Below are positions 7,934-16,587 of a stretch of 64,000 nt of DNA, one piece after another. Below the pieces are notes generated by a model. It worked only from the letters and a program-made list of their open reading frames with translations, was not told the origin of the DNA and ran no database searches. A program made the position numbers and the translations under genes. The stretch covers positions 5,394,001 through 5,458,000 of the forward strand of contig NZ_JARUMJ010000001.1 in assembly GCF_036898465.1 (NCBI RefSeq). Direction: 5' to 3'. Source of the DNA: Streptomyces sp. B21-105. GTDB taxonomy: Bacteria > Actinomycetota > Actinomycetes > Streptomycetales > Streptomycetaceae. Numbering within the stretch: position 1 is the first letter of the stretch; each line of letters opens with the position of its first letter.

Positions 7934-9064
7934 ATGCAGTTCGGGATCTTCAGCGTCGGCGATGTCACGCCGGACCCCCCCACGGGCCGTACGCCGACCG
8001 AGCGCGAACGGATCAAGGCCATGGTCGCGATCGCGCTGAAGGCGGAGGAGGTCGGCCTCGACGTCTTCGCGACCGGCGAGCACCACAACCCGCCGTTCGT
8101 GCCCTCGTCCCCGACCACCATGCTCGGCTACATCGCCGCGCGGACCGAGAAGCTGATCCTCTCCACCTCCACCACCCTCATCACCACGAACGACCCGGTG
8201 AAGATCGCCGAGGACTTCGCGATGCTCCAGCACCTCGCCGACGGGCGCGTCGACCTGATGATGGGACGCGGCAACACCGGCCCGGTGTATCCCTGGTTCG
8301 GCCAGGACATCCGCGAGGGCATCAACCTCGCCATCGAGAACTACGCCCTGCTGCGCAGACTGTGGCGCGAGGACGTCGTCGACTGGGAGGGGAAGTTCCG
8401 CACCCCGCTGCAGGGCTTCACCTCCACGCCCCGCCCGCTGGACGACGTGCCGCCGTTCGTCTGGCACGGCTCCATCCGCTCGCCCGAGATCGCCGAGCAG
8501 GCCGCGTTCTACGGCGACGGCTTCTTCCACAACAACATCTTCTGGCCGGCCGACCACACCCGGCGGATGGTCGAGCTCTACCGCGCCCGGTACGCGCACT
8601 ACGGGCACGGCACGCCCGAGCAGGCCATCGTCGGCCTCGGCGGCCAGGTGTTCATGCGGAAGAACTCGCAGGACGCGGTGCGCGAGTTCCGGCCGTACTT
8701 CGACAACGCGCCGGTCTACGGGCACGGGCCGTCCCTGGAGGACTTCACCGACCAGACCCCGCTGACCGTGGGCACGCCCGAGCAGGTCATCGAGAAGACC
8801 CTGAAGTTCCGCGAGTACGCGGGCGACTACCAGCGTCAGCTGTTCCTGCTGGACCACGCGGGGCTGCCGCTGAAGACCGTGCTGGAGCAGCTCGACCTGC
8901 TCGGCGAGGAGGTCGTGCCGGTGCTGCGCGAGGAGTTCGCCGTGGGCCGCCCGGCCGCCGTGCCGGACGCGCCGACCCACGGATCGCTGCTCGCGCAGAA
9001 GCGGGCCGAGGAGGCCGGGCAGGCCGACGCGGGCCGGGCGGAGAAGAAGGAGGTCGTGGCATGA
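7934..9064 (+). CDS. CE1758 family LLM-class flavin-dependent monooxygenase
   Basis: A 376-residue luciferase-like flavin enzyme. The N-terminus (MQFGIFSVGD), GEHHNPPF (53-60), the LSTSTTLITTNDPVKIAEDF strand-loop, and MMGRGNTGPVYPWF are typical of the bacterial luciferase TIM-barrel group called CE1758. The enzyme uses reduced FMN delivered by a separate reductase, which here is the next gene, overlapping by 4 bases. The ATG follows GGAGGGTGAG. The substrate is not predictable. An inverted repeat over the promoter suggests the pair is switched by a local or distant repressor. Confidence 0.9.
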   Translation: MQFGIFSVGDVTPDPPTGRTPTERERIKAMVAIALKAEEVGLDVFATGEHHNPPFVPSSPTTMLGYIAARTEKLILSTSTTLITTNDPVKIAEDFAMLQHLADGRVDLMMGRGNTGPVYPWFGQDIREGINLAIENYALLRRLWREDVVDWEGKFRTPLQGFTSTPRPLDDVPPFVWHGSIRSPEIAEQAAFYGDGFFHNNIFWPADHTRRMVELYRARYAHYGHGTPEQAIVGLGGQVFMRKNSQDAVREFRPYFDNAPVYGHGPSLEDFTDQTPLTVGTPEQVIEKTLKFREYAGDYQRQLFLLDHAGLPLKTVLEQLDLLGEEVVPVLREEFAVGRPAAVPDAPTHGSLLAQKRAEEAGQADAGRAEKKEVVA

Positions 9065-9708
9065 AGCTCGTCGTGCTCTCGGCGGGGCTGAGCGTCCCCT
9101 CGTCGACCCGGCTGCTGGCCGACCGGCTCGCCGGCGCCGTGCAACGGCACGCGTCCGTCAGCGTCAGGGGCGGCGTCGATGCCGAGGTCGAGGTCGTGGA
9201 GCTGCGTGAGCTGGCCGTCGAGATCGCCCACCACTTCACCAACGGCTTCCCCGGACGGCGGCTCGCGGCCGCGCTGGAGGCGGTGACGGCGGCGGACGGA
9301 CTGATCGCCGTCACCCCGGTGTTCTCCGCGTCCTACAGCGGACTGTTCAAGTCCTTCTTCGACGTCCTCGACCCCGATGCACTGTCCGGAAAGCCGGTGC
9401 TGATCGCTGCCACGGGCGGCTCCGCACGCCACTCGCTGGTGCTGGAGCACGCCCTGCGGCCGCTCTTCTCCCACCTGCACGCCGTCGTCGTCCCGACCGG
9501 TGTCTACGCGGCCTCGGAGGACTGGGGCGCGCAGGGCCTGCCGGAGCGGATCGAGCGCGCGGCGGGCGAACTGGCCACGCTGATGGCAGGACTGTCGGCG
9601 CCCGCGCCCGCGTCGCCTCCGGAACCGGCGAAGGCCGGCCAGGGCCAGGAGGCCGGGTTCACCGTGACGCCGTTCGCCGACCAGCTGGCGGCCCTGGCCG
9701 CCCGGTGA
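9061..9708 (+). CDS. CE1759 family NAD(P)H-dependent FMN reductase
   Basis: A 215-residue flavodoxin-fold reductase starting with ATG at 9061 inside the stop of the monooxygenase gene (ATGA overlap). The N-terminus KLVVLSAGLSVPSSTRLLADRL is a phosphate-binding loop, PVFSASYSGLFKSFFDVLD is the FMN-contact strand, and KPVLIAATGGSARHSL is conserved. It should supply FMNH2 to the upstream monooxygenase, making a two-component system. The last 35 residues or so are Pro/Ala-rich and probably disordered. Confidence 0.9.
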   Translation: MKLVVLSAGLSVPSSTRLLADRLAGAVQRHASVSVRGGVDAEVEVVELRELAVEIAHHFTNGFPGRRLAAALEAVTAADGLIAVTPVFSASYSGLFKSFFDVLDPDALSGKPVLIAATGGSARHSLVLEHALRPLFSHLHAVVVPTGVYAASEDWGAQGLPERIERAAGELATLMAGLSAPAPASPPEPAKAGQGQEAGFTVTPFADQLAALAAR

Positions 9709-9847
9709 CCGCCCGGACCGCTCACGCCGCCGGCGAGCGCTGAGTCCGCTGACCTCCTGAGCGCCCGACGGTGAGAGCCGAGTAAGAAGGGTGACTCCAC
9801 GACCGTCCCCCCGGCCCAACCGTCGAAGGCCAGGGCAGACTGGGCAG

Positions 9848-10615
9848 GTGCCTCCCACCGTGCTGCTCGCCGAAGACGACCGTGCCATCCGCAACGCCCT
9901 GGAACGCGCCCTGTCCCTGGAGGGCTACCGGGTCACCGCGGTCGCCGACGGGGTCGAGGCGCTGGCGCAGGCCCACCGGAACCCGCCGGACGTGCTCGTC
10001 CTCGACGTGATGATGCCCGGGATCGACGGCCTCCAGGTCTGCCGGGTGCTGCGCGCCGAGGGCGACCGGACGCCCGTCCTGATGCTGACCGCGCTGGTGG
10101 AGACCGCCGACCGGATCGCCGGACTGGACGCGGGCGCCGACGACTACGTCGTCAAGCCGTTCGACGTCGAGGAGGTCTTCGCCCGGCTGCGGGCGCTGCT
10201 GCGCCGGACCAGCCCCGACCCTGCCGCGCCCGCCGCGCCCGCCGTGCCTGCCGCGCCCGCGGCGGCCGCAGTCCCCGCCGCGCCCGTCCCGGACGTCCCG
10301 ACGCCGGCGTCCGAGCGCCAGGTGGAGGCCGCCGGGCTGCGCATGGACCCGCAGGCACGACGGGCCTGGCGGGACGGACGGGAGCTGGAGCTCACCCGCA
10401 CCGAGTTCGAGCTGCTGGAACTGCTGGTGCGCAACGCCGGGATAGTCCTGGACCACTCCACGATCTACGACCGCATCTGGGGCTACGACTTCGGTCCCGG
10501 CTCCAAGAATCTCGCCGTCTACGTCGGCTACCTGCGCCGCAAGCTCGACCACCCCGGCGCCCCGCAGCTGATCCACACCGTGCGCGGCGTGGGTTACGTG
10601 CTGCGCGAGGACTGA
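9848..10615 (+). CDS. OmpR/PhoB-type response regulator
   Basis: A 255-residue regulator. The receiver domain (1-120) has the acidic pocket LLAEDD (6-11), phospho-acceptor D53 in VLDVMMPGIDG, a Thr in MLTA and Lys in YVVKPFD. The C-terminal winged helix has ELTRTEFELLELLVRNAG and VGYLRRKLD, ending HTVRGVGYVLRED. Between them lies an unusually long Ala/Pro linker of about 40 residues. The GTG at 9848 is preferred; a GTG at 9791 also opens the frame but has AGAAGG directly against it with no spacer. It lies 11 bases before its histidine kinase. Confidence 0.9.
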   Translation: MPPTVLLAEDDRAIRNALERALSLEGYRVTAVADGVEALAQAHRNPPDVLVLDVMMPGIDGLQVCRVLRAEGDRTPVLMLTALVETADRIAGLDAGADDYVVKPFDVEEVFARLRALLRRTSPDPAAPAAPAVPAAPAAAAVPAAPVPDVPTPASERQVEAAGLRMDPQARRAWRDGRELELTRTEFELLELLVRNAGIVLDHSTIYDRIWGYDFGPGSKNLAVYVGYLRRKLDHPGAPQLIHTVRGVGYVLRED

Positions 10616-10626
10616 GGGGCGCGCGG

Positions 10627-12108
10627 GTGAGCCGTCAGCGCCCGATGCTGCGCCGGCTGCTGCCCCCGTTCCTGTCCCGGCCGCGGCCCAAGCTGGTGTC
10701 GCTGCGCACCACGCTCGCGGTGTCCTTCGCGGCGGTGACCGCCGCCGTCACCGTCCTCGTCGGCGTCCTGTCCTACTCGGCGGCCGCCCGGCTGGTCCGG
10801 GTCGACCAGGAGTCGGTGTTCGACGAGGTCGTGCAGGACCTGCGGGACGAGGTGCGCGACCAGCGGATGGCGCCGGAGGACTTCTCCTCGGCCGAGCCCG
10901 GGCACGACATCGTGCGGCCCGCCCGTACGGACGTGCAGGTGCTCGGCCCGGACGGGACGGTCGTGGACGGCGGCACACCAGGGCTGCCGGTGGTGGCCGC
11001 CGACCGCGCGGTGGCGGGCGCCGCCGACGCCGGGGCGATGGCCGAGCACAAGGACGTGGACGTCGGCAGCGACGTCTACCGCATCGCGACCGTCTCGCTC
11101 GGCGACGGGCGGGGCGCGGTCCAGGTGGCGCAGGAGTTCAGCGACACCGAGGACCTGCTGCGGGCGCTCCAGCAGCGCACACTGATCCTGATGGCCGCGG
11201 TCGTGACGGCCGCGGGGCTGTTCGGCTGGTGGCTGGCCCGGCGCATCACCCACCGCCTGGTGATCCTCACCACCGCCGCCGAGAGCGTCGCCCGCACCCG
11301 GCAGCTCGGCGTGCAGGTGCCCGTCACCGGCCACGACGAGGTGGGCCGACTGGGCCGCGCGTTCGACCGCATGCTGGGCCGGCTCGCTCAGTCGGAGGAG
11401 GACCAGCGGCGGCTCGTCCAGGACGCGGGGCACGAACTGCGCACGCCGCTGACCTCGCTGCGGACCAACATCTCCCTGCTGCACCGCATCGACGAACTGC
11501 CGCCGGACGTCCGCGACGAGCTGGTGGCGGACCTCGGCCAGGAGGCCCGGGAGCTGACCGACCTGGTCAACGAGCTCGTCGACCTCGCGGCCGGCCAGTC
11601 CGACGCCGAGCCGCCGCGCAAGCTGGACCTCGCCGACCTCGCCGAGGAGGTGGCGGCCCTCGCCCGGCGCCGCACCGGGCGGCAGATCGTGCTCCGGGCG
11701 CACGGCGACACCAGCTCCTACGGGCGGCCGGGGATGCTCCAGCGGGCGGTGTCGAACCTCGTGGAGAACGCCACCAAGTTCGACCGGGAGAGCCGTGCGC
11801 CCGTCGAGATCGCCGTCACCGGTCCCGCCCGGCCGGGCGTCGTCCGCGTCGAGGTCCTCGACCGCGGGCCCGGCATCGCCGACGCCGACCTGACACGCGT
11901 CTTCGACCGCTTCTACCGCGCAGCCGACGCGCGCTCCCGGCCCGGATCCGGCCTCGGGCTGTCCATCGTGCGCGAGGTGGCGCTGGCCCACGGCGGCGCG
12001 CCGTTCGCCGCGCGCCGCGCGGGCGGCGGCTCGGTGATCGGCTTCACCGTGAGCGGAGGCCTGCCGGAGGGCCGGCGCGACGCGGAAGGACCACCGGACG
12101 GGGCGTGA
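10627..12108 (+). CDS. Two-component sensor histidine kinase
   Basis: A 493-residue membrane kinase. TM1 (about 27-50) and TM2 (about 185-205) flank an extracytoplasmic sensor domain of about 130 residues. A HAMP linker (RRITHRLVILTTAAESVA, then DEVGRLGRAFD) follows, then the dimerisation helix with phospho-His 269 in AGHELRTPLTSLRTN, and an ATP-binding domain with the N box SNLVENATKFD, G1 DRGPGIADAD, F box FDRFYRA and G2 GSGLGLSIV. The GTG start comes 11 bases after the response regulator stop, so the two form an operon and cognate pair. The signal is unknown. The closest familiar type is the MprB/CseC-like group. Confidence 0.92.
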   Translation: MSRQRPMLRRLLPPFLSRPRPKLVSLRTTLAVSFAAVTAAVTVLVGVLSYSAAARLVRVDQESVFDEVVQDLRDEVRDQRMAPEDFSSAEPGHDIVRPARTDVQVLGPDGTVVDGGTPGLPVVAADRAVAGAADAGAMAEHKDVDVGSDVYRIATVSLGDGRGAVQVAQEFSDTEDLLRALQQRTLILMAAVVTAAGLFGWWLARRITHRLVILTTAAESVARTRQLGVQVPVTGHDEVGRLGRAFDRMLGRLAQSEEDQRRLVQDAGHELRTPLTSLRTNISLLHRIDELPPDVRDELVADLGQEARELTDLVNELVDLAAGQSDAEPPRKLDLADLAEEVAALARRRTGRQIVLRAHGDTSSYGRPGMLQRAVSNLVENATKFDRESRAPVEIAVTGPARPGVVRVEVLDRGPGIADADLTRVFDRFYRAADARSRPGSGLGLSIVREVALAHGGAPFAARRAGGGSVIGFTVSGGLPEGRRDAEGPPDGA

Positions 12109-12119
12109 GCGGCACGGGA

Positions 12120-12201
12120 TGACCGGCGGTGGGGTGCCCGGTGACGGTGACCGGCGACGGGGTGAGAGACGGTGGAGTGACCGGCGACGGTGTGACCGGC
12201 G
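12120..12201. repeat. Degenerate TGACCGGCG repeats after the kinase gene
   Basis: TGACCGGCG occurs at 12120, 12148, 12178 and 12193, embedded in GGTG/GACGG-rich spacer, with spacings of 28, 30 and 15 bases. There is no plausible gene here. It may simply be decayed tandem repeats between the histidine kinase and the phosphatase gene. Confidence 0.6.
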
Positions 12202-12270
12202 GTGGGGCGGTCGCGGTCCCGGCGTTCTCACGGAAGTGCGAGCGATCCCGTGTAGCGCGTATTTGCCGGG

Positions 12271-12291
12271 GAATGATACGGATTGCGTATT
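12271..12291. promoter_or_regulatory. Inverted repeat upstream of the PP2C gene
   Basis: ATACG (12276-12280) and CGTAT (12286-12290) pair perfectly around GATTG. The outer bases GAAT and ATTC extend the symmetry with one bulge. It lies 16 bases before the ATG of the phosphatase gene in a locally AT-rich patch, so it is a candidate operator or promoter element. Confidence 0.4.
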
Positions 12292-12306
12292 CCGCGGGAG
12301 AGTGAG

Positions 12307-14997
12307 ATGAGCGAGGCATCGGACGCCGCCGGCGAGGTGCTCACCGCGCGGGTCACCGTCGACGAACAGGGCGCTGTCACCGGCTGGAACACGGGCGCGG
12401 CACGGCTGCTGGGCTACGCCCCGGAGGAGGCCGTCGGCCGCCCGGCCGCAACGCTGCTCGCCCGCACCCCGACCGCCCCGGACGCCCCGGCCCCACCTCG
12501 GCCCCGACCCCCGGCGGACGAATCATCCCCGGCCGACGCGCCCTCCGCCGGCCCGCGCCGCCCGCCCGGCCCGCGCCCGATCGCCACGCCACCCGCCGAC
12601 CCGCGCCCGACCAGGGCACCGCCGCCCACAGGATCGCAGCTCCCGAACCCCTCAGACGCGCCCCTCCCGGACCCCGCAGGCACGCCCGCCACCGGCCTGC
12701 CCCCCACCAACCCGCCTCCGCTCACCCGGGCCGCCCTCGCGGACCTGCCGCGGTGGCACGGGGTGCTCGTCCTGCGGCATCGGGACGGTCGTGCCGTGGA
12801 GGCCAGGGTCGTCGCACATCACCGGATCGGGGACGACGGCGTCCGCGACTGGCTGCTGGTCTGCGCGGTGCCCGGGTCGCCGAACGGATCGCCGTCCCGG
12901 CCCCAGGCTGACGAGGACGCGCTCGCGCGGTGGGGTTTCGTCGACTCCCCCTGCTGCGCGACCTCGGTGCACGACACGGACCTGCGCTTCTGCCGGTCCA
13001 ACCGGGCCGCACAGCGCGCGCTCGGCCTGGGCGAGGAGTATCTGTGCGGCCTGCGGATCACCGACGTCCTGCCCACGGCGTCCGCGCAGGACGTCGAGCG
13101 GATGATGCGGCGGACGCTGGAGACCGGCGAGCCGCGGCACCTGGAGGACGTCGCGCGGGCCCCCGGCGAGAGCCGGCAGCACGCCTGGGCGGTCGATCTC
13201 TACCGGGTGCAGGACGAGGACGGCCGGATCCTCGGCGTGGCGCTCACCGGGCACGACATGACGGAGCAGCACCGCGCCCGTGAGCGCCTCCAGCTGATCG
13301 CCGAGGCCAGCACCCGGATCGGCAGCACCCTCGACGTGACCCGGACGGCACAGGAGCTGGCGGACGTGGCGGTGCCGGGGCTGGCCGACTTCCTCAGCGT
13401 CGACCTGCTGACCTCGTTCGAGGCGGGGCAGGAGGAGACCACGACCGGCGGGCCCCTGCCGCTGCGCCGGGTCGCCCACCGGTCGGTGCTGCCGGGCGCC
13501 CCGGAGGCCGTCCTCCAGCCGGGCGACGTCGACGTGTACCCGGAGAGCTCGCCGCCGGCCGAGAGCCTGCGCACGGGACGGGCCGTGCGCCGTCAGGTGA
13601 CCGAGTCCGCCATCGCCGCCTGGGTCGCCGGGGACCCGGTGCGCACGGCCCGCATCCGGGACTTCGGTCTCCACTCGGTGATCGCCGTCCCCCTGACGGC
13701 GCGCGGTACCGCGCTGGGCGTCGCCGTCCTCGTCCGGCACCGGCGTCCGGAACCGTTCCAGCACGACGACGTGGTGCTGGCCGAGGAACTCGCGGCCAAG
13801 GCGGCGGTCTGCATCGACAACGCCTGGCGTTACACCCGCGAGCGCCGCACGGCCGTCACCCTGCAGCGCAGCCTGCTGCCGCAGCGGCTGCCCGAGCAGT
13901 CCGCGATGGAGATCGCCTCCCGCTATCTGCCGGCCGACGCGCGCGCCGGGGTGGGCGGCGACTGGTTCGACGTCATCCCGCTGTCGGGCGCCCGGGTCGC
14001 GCTCGTCGTCGGCGACGTCGTGGGCCACGGCATCCACGCCTCGGCGACCATGGGACGGCTGCGCACGGCCGTGCGCACCCTCGCCGACATCGACCTGCCG
14101 CCCGGCGAACTGCTCACCCACCTCGACGACCTGGTCGGCCGGCTGGCCACCGAGGCCGACACGCTCGGCGACGAGGGGACCGCGGGCGACGTCGGGGCGA
14201 CCTGCCTGTACGCCGTGTACGACCCGGTCACGCGCCGCTGCACGCTGGCCAGGGCCGGGCATCCGCTGCCCGCCGTGGCGCGGCCGGACGGCACGGTGGA
14301 ACTGCTGCCGCTTCCCGCGGGGCCCCCGCTCGGCCTGGGCGGGCTGCCGTTCGAGGCGCTCGAGACGGAACTGCCCGAGGGCAGCATGCTCGCCCTCTAC
14401 ACCGACGGCCTCATCACCTCCCGGTCCCGCGACAGCGACGTCGACGTCGGCGCCGCCCGCCTGTGCCGCGCGCTGACCGCTCCGGCGGCCTCCCTGGACG
14501 TCATGTGCGACGCGGTCCTCGACAGCCTGCTGCCCCGGACGCCCACCGACGACGTGGCGCTCCTCCTCGCCCGCACCCGGGTGCTGGACGCCTCCCGCGT
14601 CGCGACCTGGGACGTGGACTCCGACCCGGCCGCGGTCGCCGACGCCCGCAAGAAAGCGGTCGGCCGCCTGGCGGACTGGGGGCTCGCAGACGCCGCGTTC
14701 GTCACCGAGCTGATCGTGAGCGAGCTGGTCACCAACGCCATCCGGCACGGCGAACCGCCCGTCCATCTGCGGCTCATCCATGACCGCACCCTTGTCTGCG
14801 AGGTCAGCGACGGCGGCGGCACGGCGCCCCACATGCGCCGCGCCCGCACCTACGACGAGGGAGGCCGCGGCCTGCTGCTGGTCGCCCAGCTGTCCCGGCG
14901 CTGGGGCGCCCGCCCGGGAACCAAGGGCAAGACGATCTGGGCGGAGCAGGACATCGAGCAACCGGAGGGCGACCCCCCGATCCCCCACTGGCACTGA
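12307..14997 (+). CDS. PAS-GAF-PP2C (SpoIIE)-HATPase regulatory phosphatase
   Basis: An 896-residue cytosolic signalling protein typical of Streptomyces anti-sigma regulation networks. Order: a PAS-like domain at the N-terminus, interrupted by a roughly 100-residue Pro-rich segment (about 60-150); a second PAS with CATSVHDTDLRFCRSNRAAQ; GAF (about 335-520); a SpoIIE/PP2C phosphatase with ARAGVGGDWFDVIPL, VVGDVVGHGIHA and YTDGLI; and a C-terminal anti-sigma-type HATPase with VTELIVSELVTNAIRHG and GGRGLLLVAQL. It should dephosphorylate an anti-anti-sigma factor and may also phosphorylate one. No partner STAS gene lies nearby. The ATG at 12307 has GAGAGTGAG upstream. Confidence 0.9.
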   Translation: MSEASDAAGEVLTARVTVDEQGAVTGWNTGAARLLGYAPEEAVGRPAATLLARTPTAPDAPAPPRPRPPADESSPADAPSAGPRRPPGPRPIATPPADPRPTRAPPPTGSQLPNPSDAPLPDPAGTPATGLPPTNPPPLTRAALADLPRWHGVLVLRHRDGRAVEARVVAHHRIGDDGVRDWLLVCAVPGSPNGSPSRPQADEDALARWGFVDSPCCATSVHDTDLRFCRSNRAAQRALGLGEEYLCGLRITDVLPTASAQDVERMMRRTLETGEPRHLEDVARAPGESRQHAWAVDLYRVQDEDGRILGVALTGHDMTEQHRARERLQLIAEASTRIGSTLDVTRTAQELADVAVPGLADFLSVDLLTSFEAGQEETTTGGPLPLRRVAHRSVLPGAPEAVLQPGDVDVYPESSPPAESLRTGRAVRRQVTESAIAAWVAGDPVRTARIRDFGLHSVIAVPLTARGTALGVAVLVRHRRPEPFQHDDVVLAEELAAKAAVCIDNAWRYTRERRTAVTLQRSLLPQRLPEQSAMEIASRYLPADARAGVGGDWFDVIPLSGARVALVVGDVVGHGIHASATMGRLRTAVRTLADIDLPPGELLTHLDDLVGRLATEADTLGDEGTAGDVGATCLYAVYDPVTRRCTLARAGHPLPAVARPDGTVELLPLPAGPPLGLGGLPFEALETELPEGSMLALYTDGLITSRSRDSDVDVGAARLCRALTAPAASLDVMCDAVLDSLLPRTPTDDVALLLARTRVLDASRVATWDVDSDPAAVADARKKAVGRLADWGLADAAFVTELIVSELVTNAIRHGEPPVHLRLIHDRTLVCEVSDGGGTAPHMRRARTYDEGGRGLLLVAQLSRRWGARPGTKGKTIWAEQDIEQPEGDPPIPHWH

Positions 14998-15016
14998 GCC
15001 CGCGCCCCTGCCCCCG

Positions 15017-15835
15017 TCAGGTGTCCTTGCGGGCCACTCCGCCGTACATGCCGATGGGCGGGGTGTCCGGTGCGGGCGGCTCGTCGGGACGCCACTGCGG
15101 GACCAGGACCACGCCCGGGTCGAGCAGGGTGAAGTCCCCGAAGAAGTCCAGGACGCGGGAGTGGCTGCGGGGGTTCATGGTGGCGGTCGCGCCCTTGTAG
15201 ATCGCGGCCGCCTCCTTGCGCCCGTCCGCGTGGAGGTCGCCCGTCGCGTGGGACAGCACCAGGTACGAACCGGCGGGCAGCGCGTCACGGAGTTCGGCGA
15301 CGACGGCGTCCGGGTCCTCCGCCTCGGTGACGAAGTGCAGGACGGCCACCAGCAGCAGGGCCACCGGCCGGTCGAAGTCGATCACCCGGCGCACGTCCGG
15401 GTGGTCGAGGACGGCCCGGGGGTCGCGCAGGTCGGCCAGGACGACGGAGGTGTCGGCGGCGTCGTCCACGAGGGTCATGGAGTGGGTGCTGACGATCGGG
15501 TCGTTGTCGACGTAGGCGACGCGCGTCCCGGGTGCGACGGCCCGCGCGACCTGGTGCACGTTGGGCTCGGTCGGCAGACCCGTGCCGATGTCGAGGATCT
15601 GCCGGATGCCGCCCTCCGCGACGACATGACGCACGGCGCGGTGCAGGAAGCTCCGGTTGGCCCGCACGGCCACCCGGACCTCGGGCGCCGCCTTGATGAA
15701 CTGCTCGGCGGCCGCCTGATCGACCTCGTAGTTGTCCTTCCCGCCGAGGAAGTAGTCGTACATCCGGGCGGGGTGCGGCTTGCTCGTGTCGATCCGCAGA
15801 GAGGGACCGCCGTCGCCGCCGAGGGCAGAGGACAT
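15017..15835 (-). CDS. DUF574 family SAM-dependent methyltransferase
   Basis: A 272-residue protein of the DUF574 (Methyltransf_19) family, expanded in Streptomyces. Hallmarks are IDTSKPHPARMYDYFLGGKDNY (about 14-35), ANRSFLHRAVR, the SAM-binding LDIGTGLPTEPNVHQVA, VAYVDNDPIVSTHS, and ALLLVAVLHFVTEAEDPDAV. The structure is a Rossmann methyltransferase, but no substrate is established for most members. In S. coelicolor related genes are often tied to developmental regulators. It is convergent with the PP2C gene, with only 19 bases between stop codons. Confidence 0.92.
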   Translation of the reverse strand: MSSALGGDGGPSLRIDTSKPHPARMYDYFLGGKDNYEVDQAAAEQFIKAAPEVRVAVRANRSFLHRAVRHVVAEGGIRQILDIGTGLPTEPNVHQVARAVAPGTRVAYVDNDPIVSTHSMTLVDDAADTSVVLADLRDPRAVLDHPDVRRVIDFDRPVALLLVAVLHFVTEAEDPDAVVAELRDALPAGSYLVLSHATGDLHADGRKEAAAIYKGATATMNPRSHSRVLDFFGDFTLLDPGVVLVPQWRPDEPPAPDTPPIGMYGGVARKDT

Positions 15836-16006
15836 GGCGCAGGACTCCGTCCATGAGTGACTGTCGGATCGTCATCCTGACACGCCCCGCCCCGCCCCAC
15901 CGTCACCGCCACCCCGGCCCACCGCCTGCGCCTGAACACGCCGACCACAATGGCGAGTTGCCCCAAGAGGACAATCCCGTCGGCGCCGGAAGCCGCCGCA
16001 CAGCCG

Positions 16007-16029
16007 GACGAGGCAGTAGGGCTGGTGGC
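16007..16029. repeat. 23-bp direct repeat, distal copy
   Basis: Identical over 23 bases to 16597-16619. The proximal copy encodes residues GHQPYCLV at the C-terminus of the downstream hypothetical protein. This copy is a detached duplicate of that 3' end, bounding 567 bases of inserted-looking DNA. The pattern resembles attachment-site repeats left by integration into a gene end. Confidence 0.85.
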
Positions 16030-16154
16030 TGATTGCTGCTCGAACGCGCAGTCCTGACTCCCTGCGACGGGGCTCACCGCCCTCACCCGTGGGCGCAGAG
16101 CCCTGTGCAAGCCCATCGCTTCAGCGGCGACGGGGAGTCGACCGGCAGGCACTC

Positions 16155-16540
16155 CTACTTTCCGCCCCCTGGCGTCCCGCCGCGGTGTACCCAGTAGAGC
16201 GTGCCGTCCATCTCCGCCCATCTCCGCCAGGGTCGAGGCGGAGACACTCAGGTGGTCGGCGAAGGCCACCGCCGGGCTCCAGCCCTTCTGGGTCGTGTAG
16301 ACCGCCCGCCACAGGTTCTGGTCGTCCGGTTCGCTCTCGGTGTCGGCAGCCCCAGCAGAACGGGCCCGCCCGATGCCGCCGGGTCGATCCGGCCGATCTT
16401 GGCTTTGGCGCCGGCGAGGCTGACACGGAGCCCCTCGCGCTCGCCGAGCCGGCCTTCACGCTCGGCTTCGGCGATCCGGTCGAGCAGGTTTTCGCGGATC
16501 TCCACGAGCCGGCCCCGATGGGCGCTGCCTTCCTGAGACA
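16155..16540 (-). pseudogene. Broken integrase/transposase-like gene with HTH-like tail
   Basis: Minus-strand coding-like text survives in three frame segments. The first reads RLSQEGSAHRGRLVEIREN then LLDRIAEAEREG and VSLAGAKAKIGRIDP, a helical pattern I recall from the C-terminal part of actinobacterial phage-type integrases or transposases. A shift near 16345 leads to LWRAVYTTQKGWSPAVAFAD and HLSVSASTLAEM, an HTH-like helix pair. A second shift is explained exactly by a 10-bp tandem duplication at 16209-16228: removing one copy restores DGTLYWVHRGGTPGGGK and a stop at 16155. At least two frameshifts make it non-functional. Assignment to integrase is by recollection only. Confidence 0.5.
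16209..16228. repeat. 10-bp tandem duplication causing a frameshift
   Basis: catctccgcc occurs twice in succession (16209-16218, 16219-16228). Deleting one copy restores an open minus-strand frame through to a TAG at 16155-16157, so this is a probable inactivating mutation in the surrounding pseudogene. Confidence 0.8.
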
Positions 16541-16587
16541 GCCGGCGAGGCCCCCAAGGCCTCGCCCGGGTTACACGAGACGGTGGG

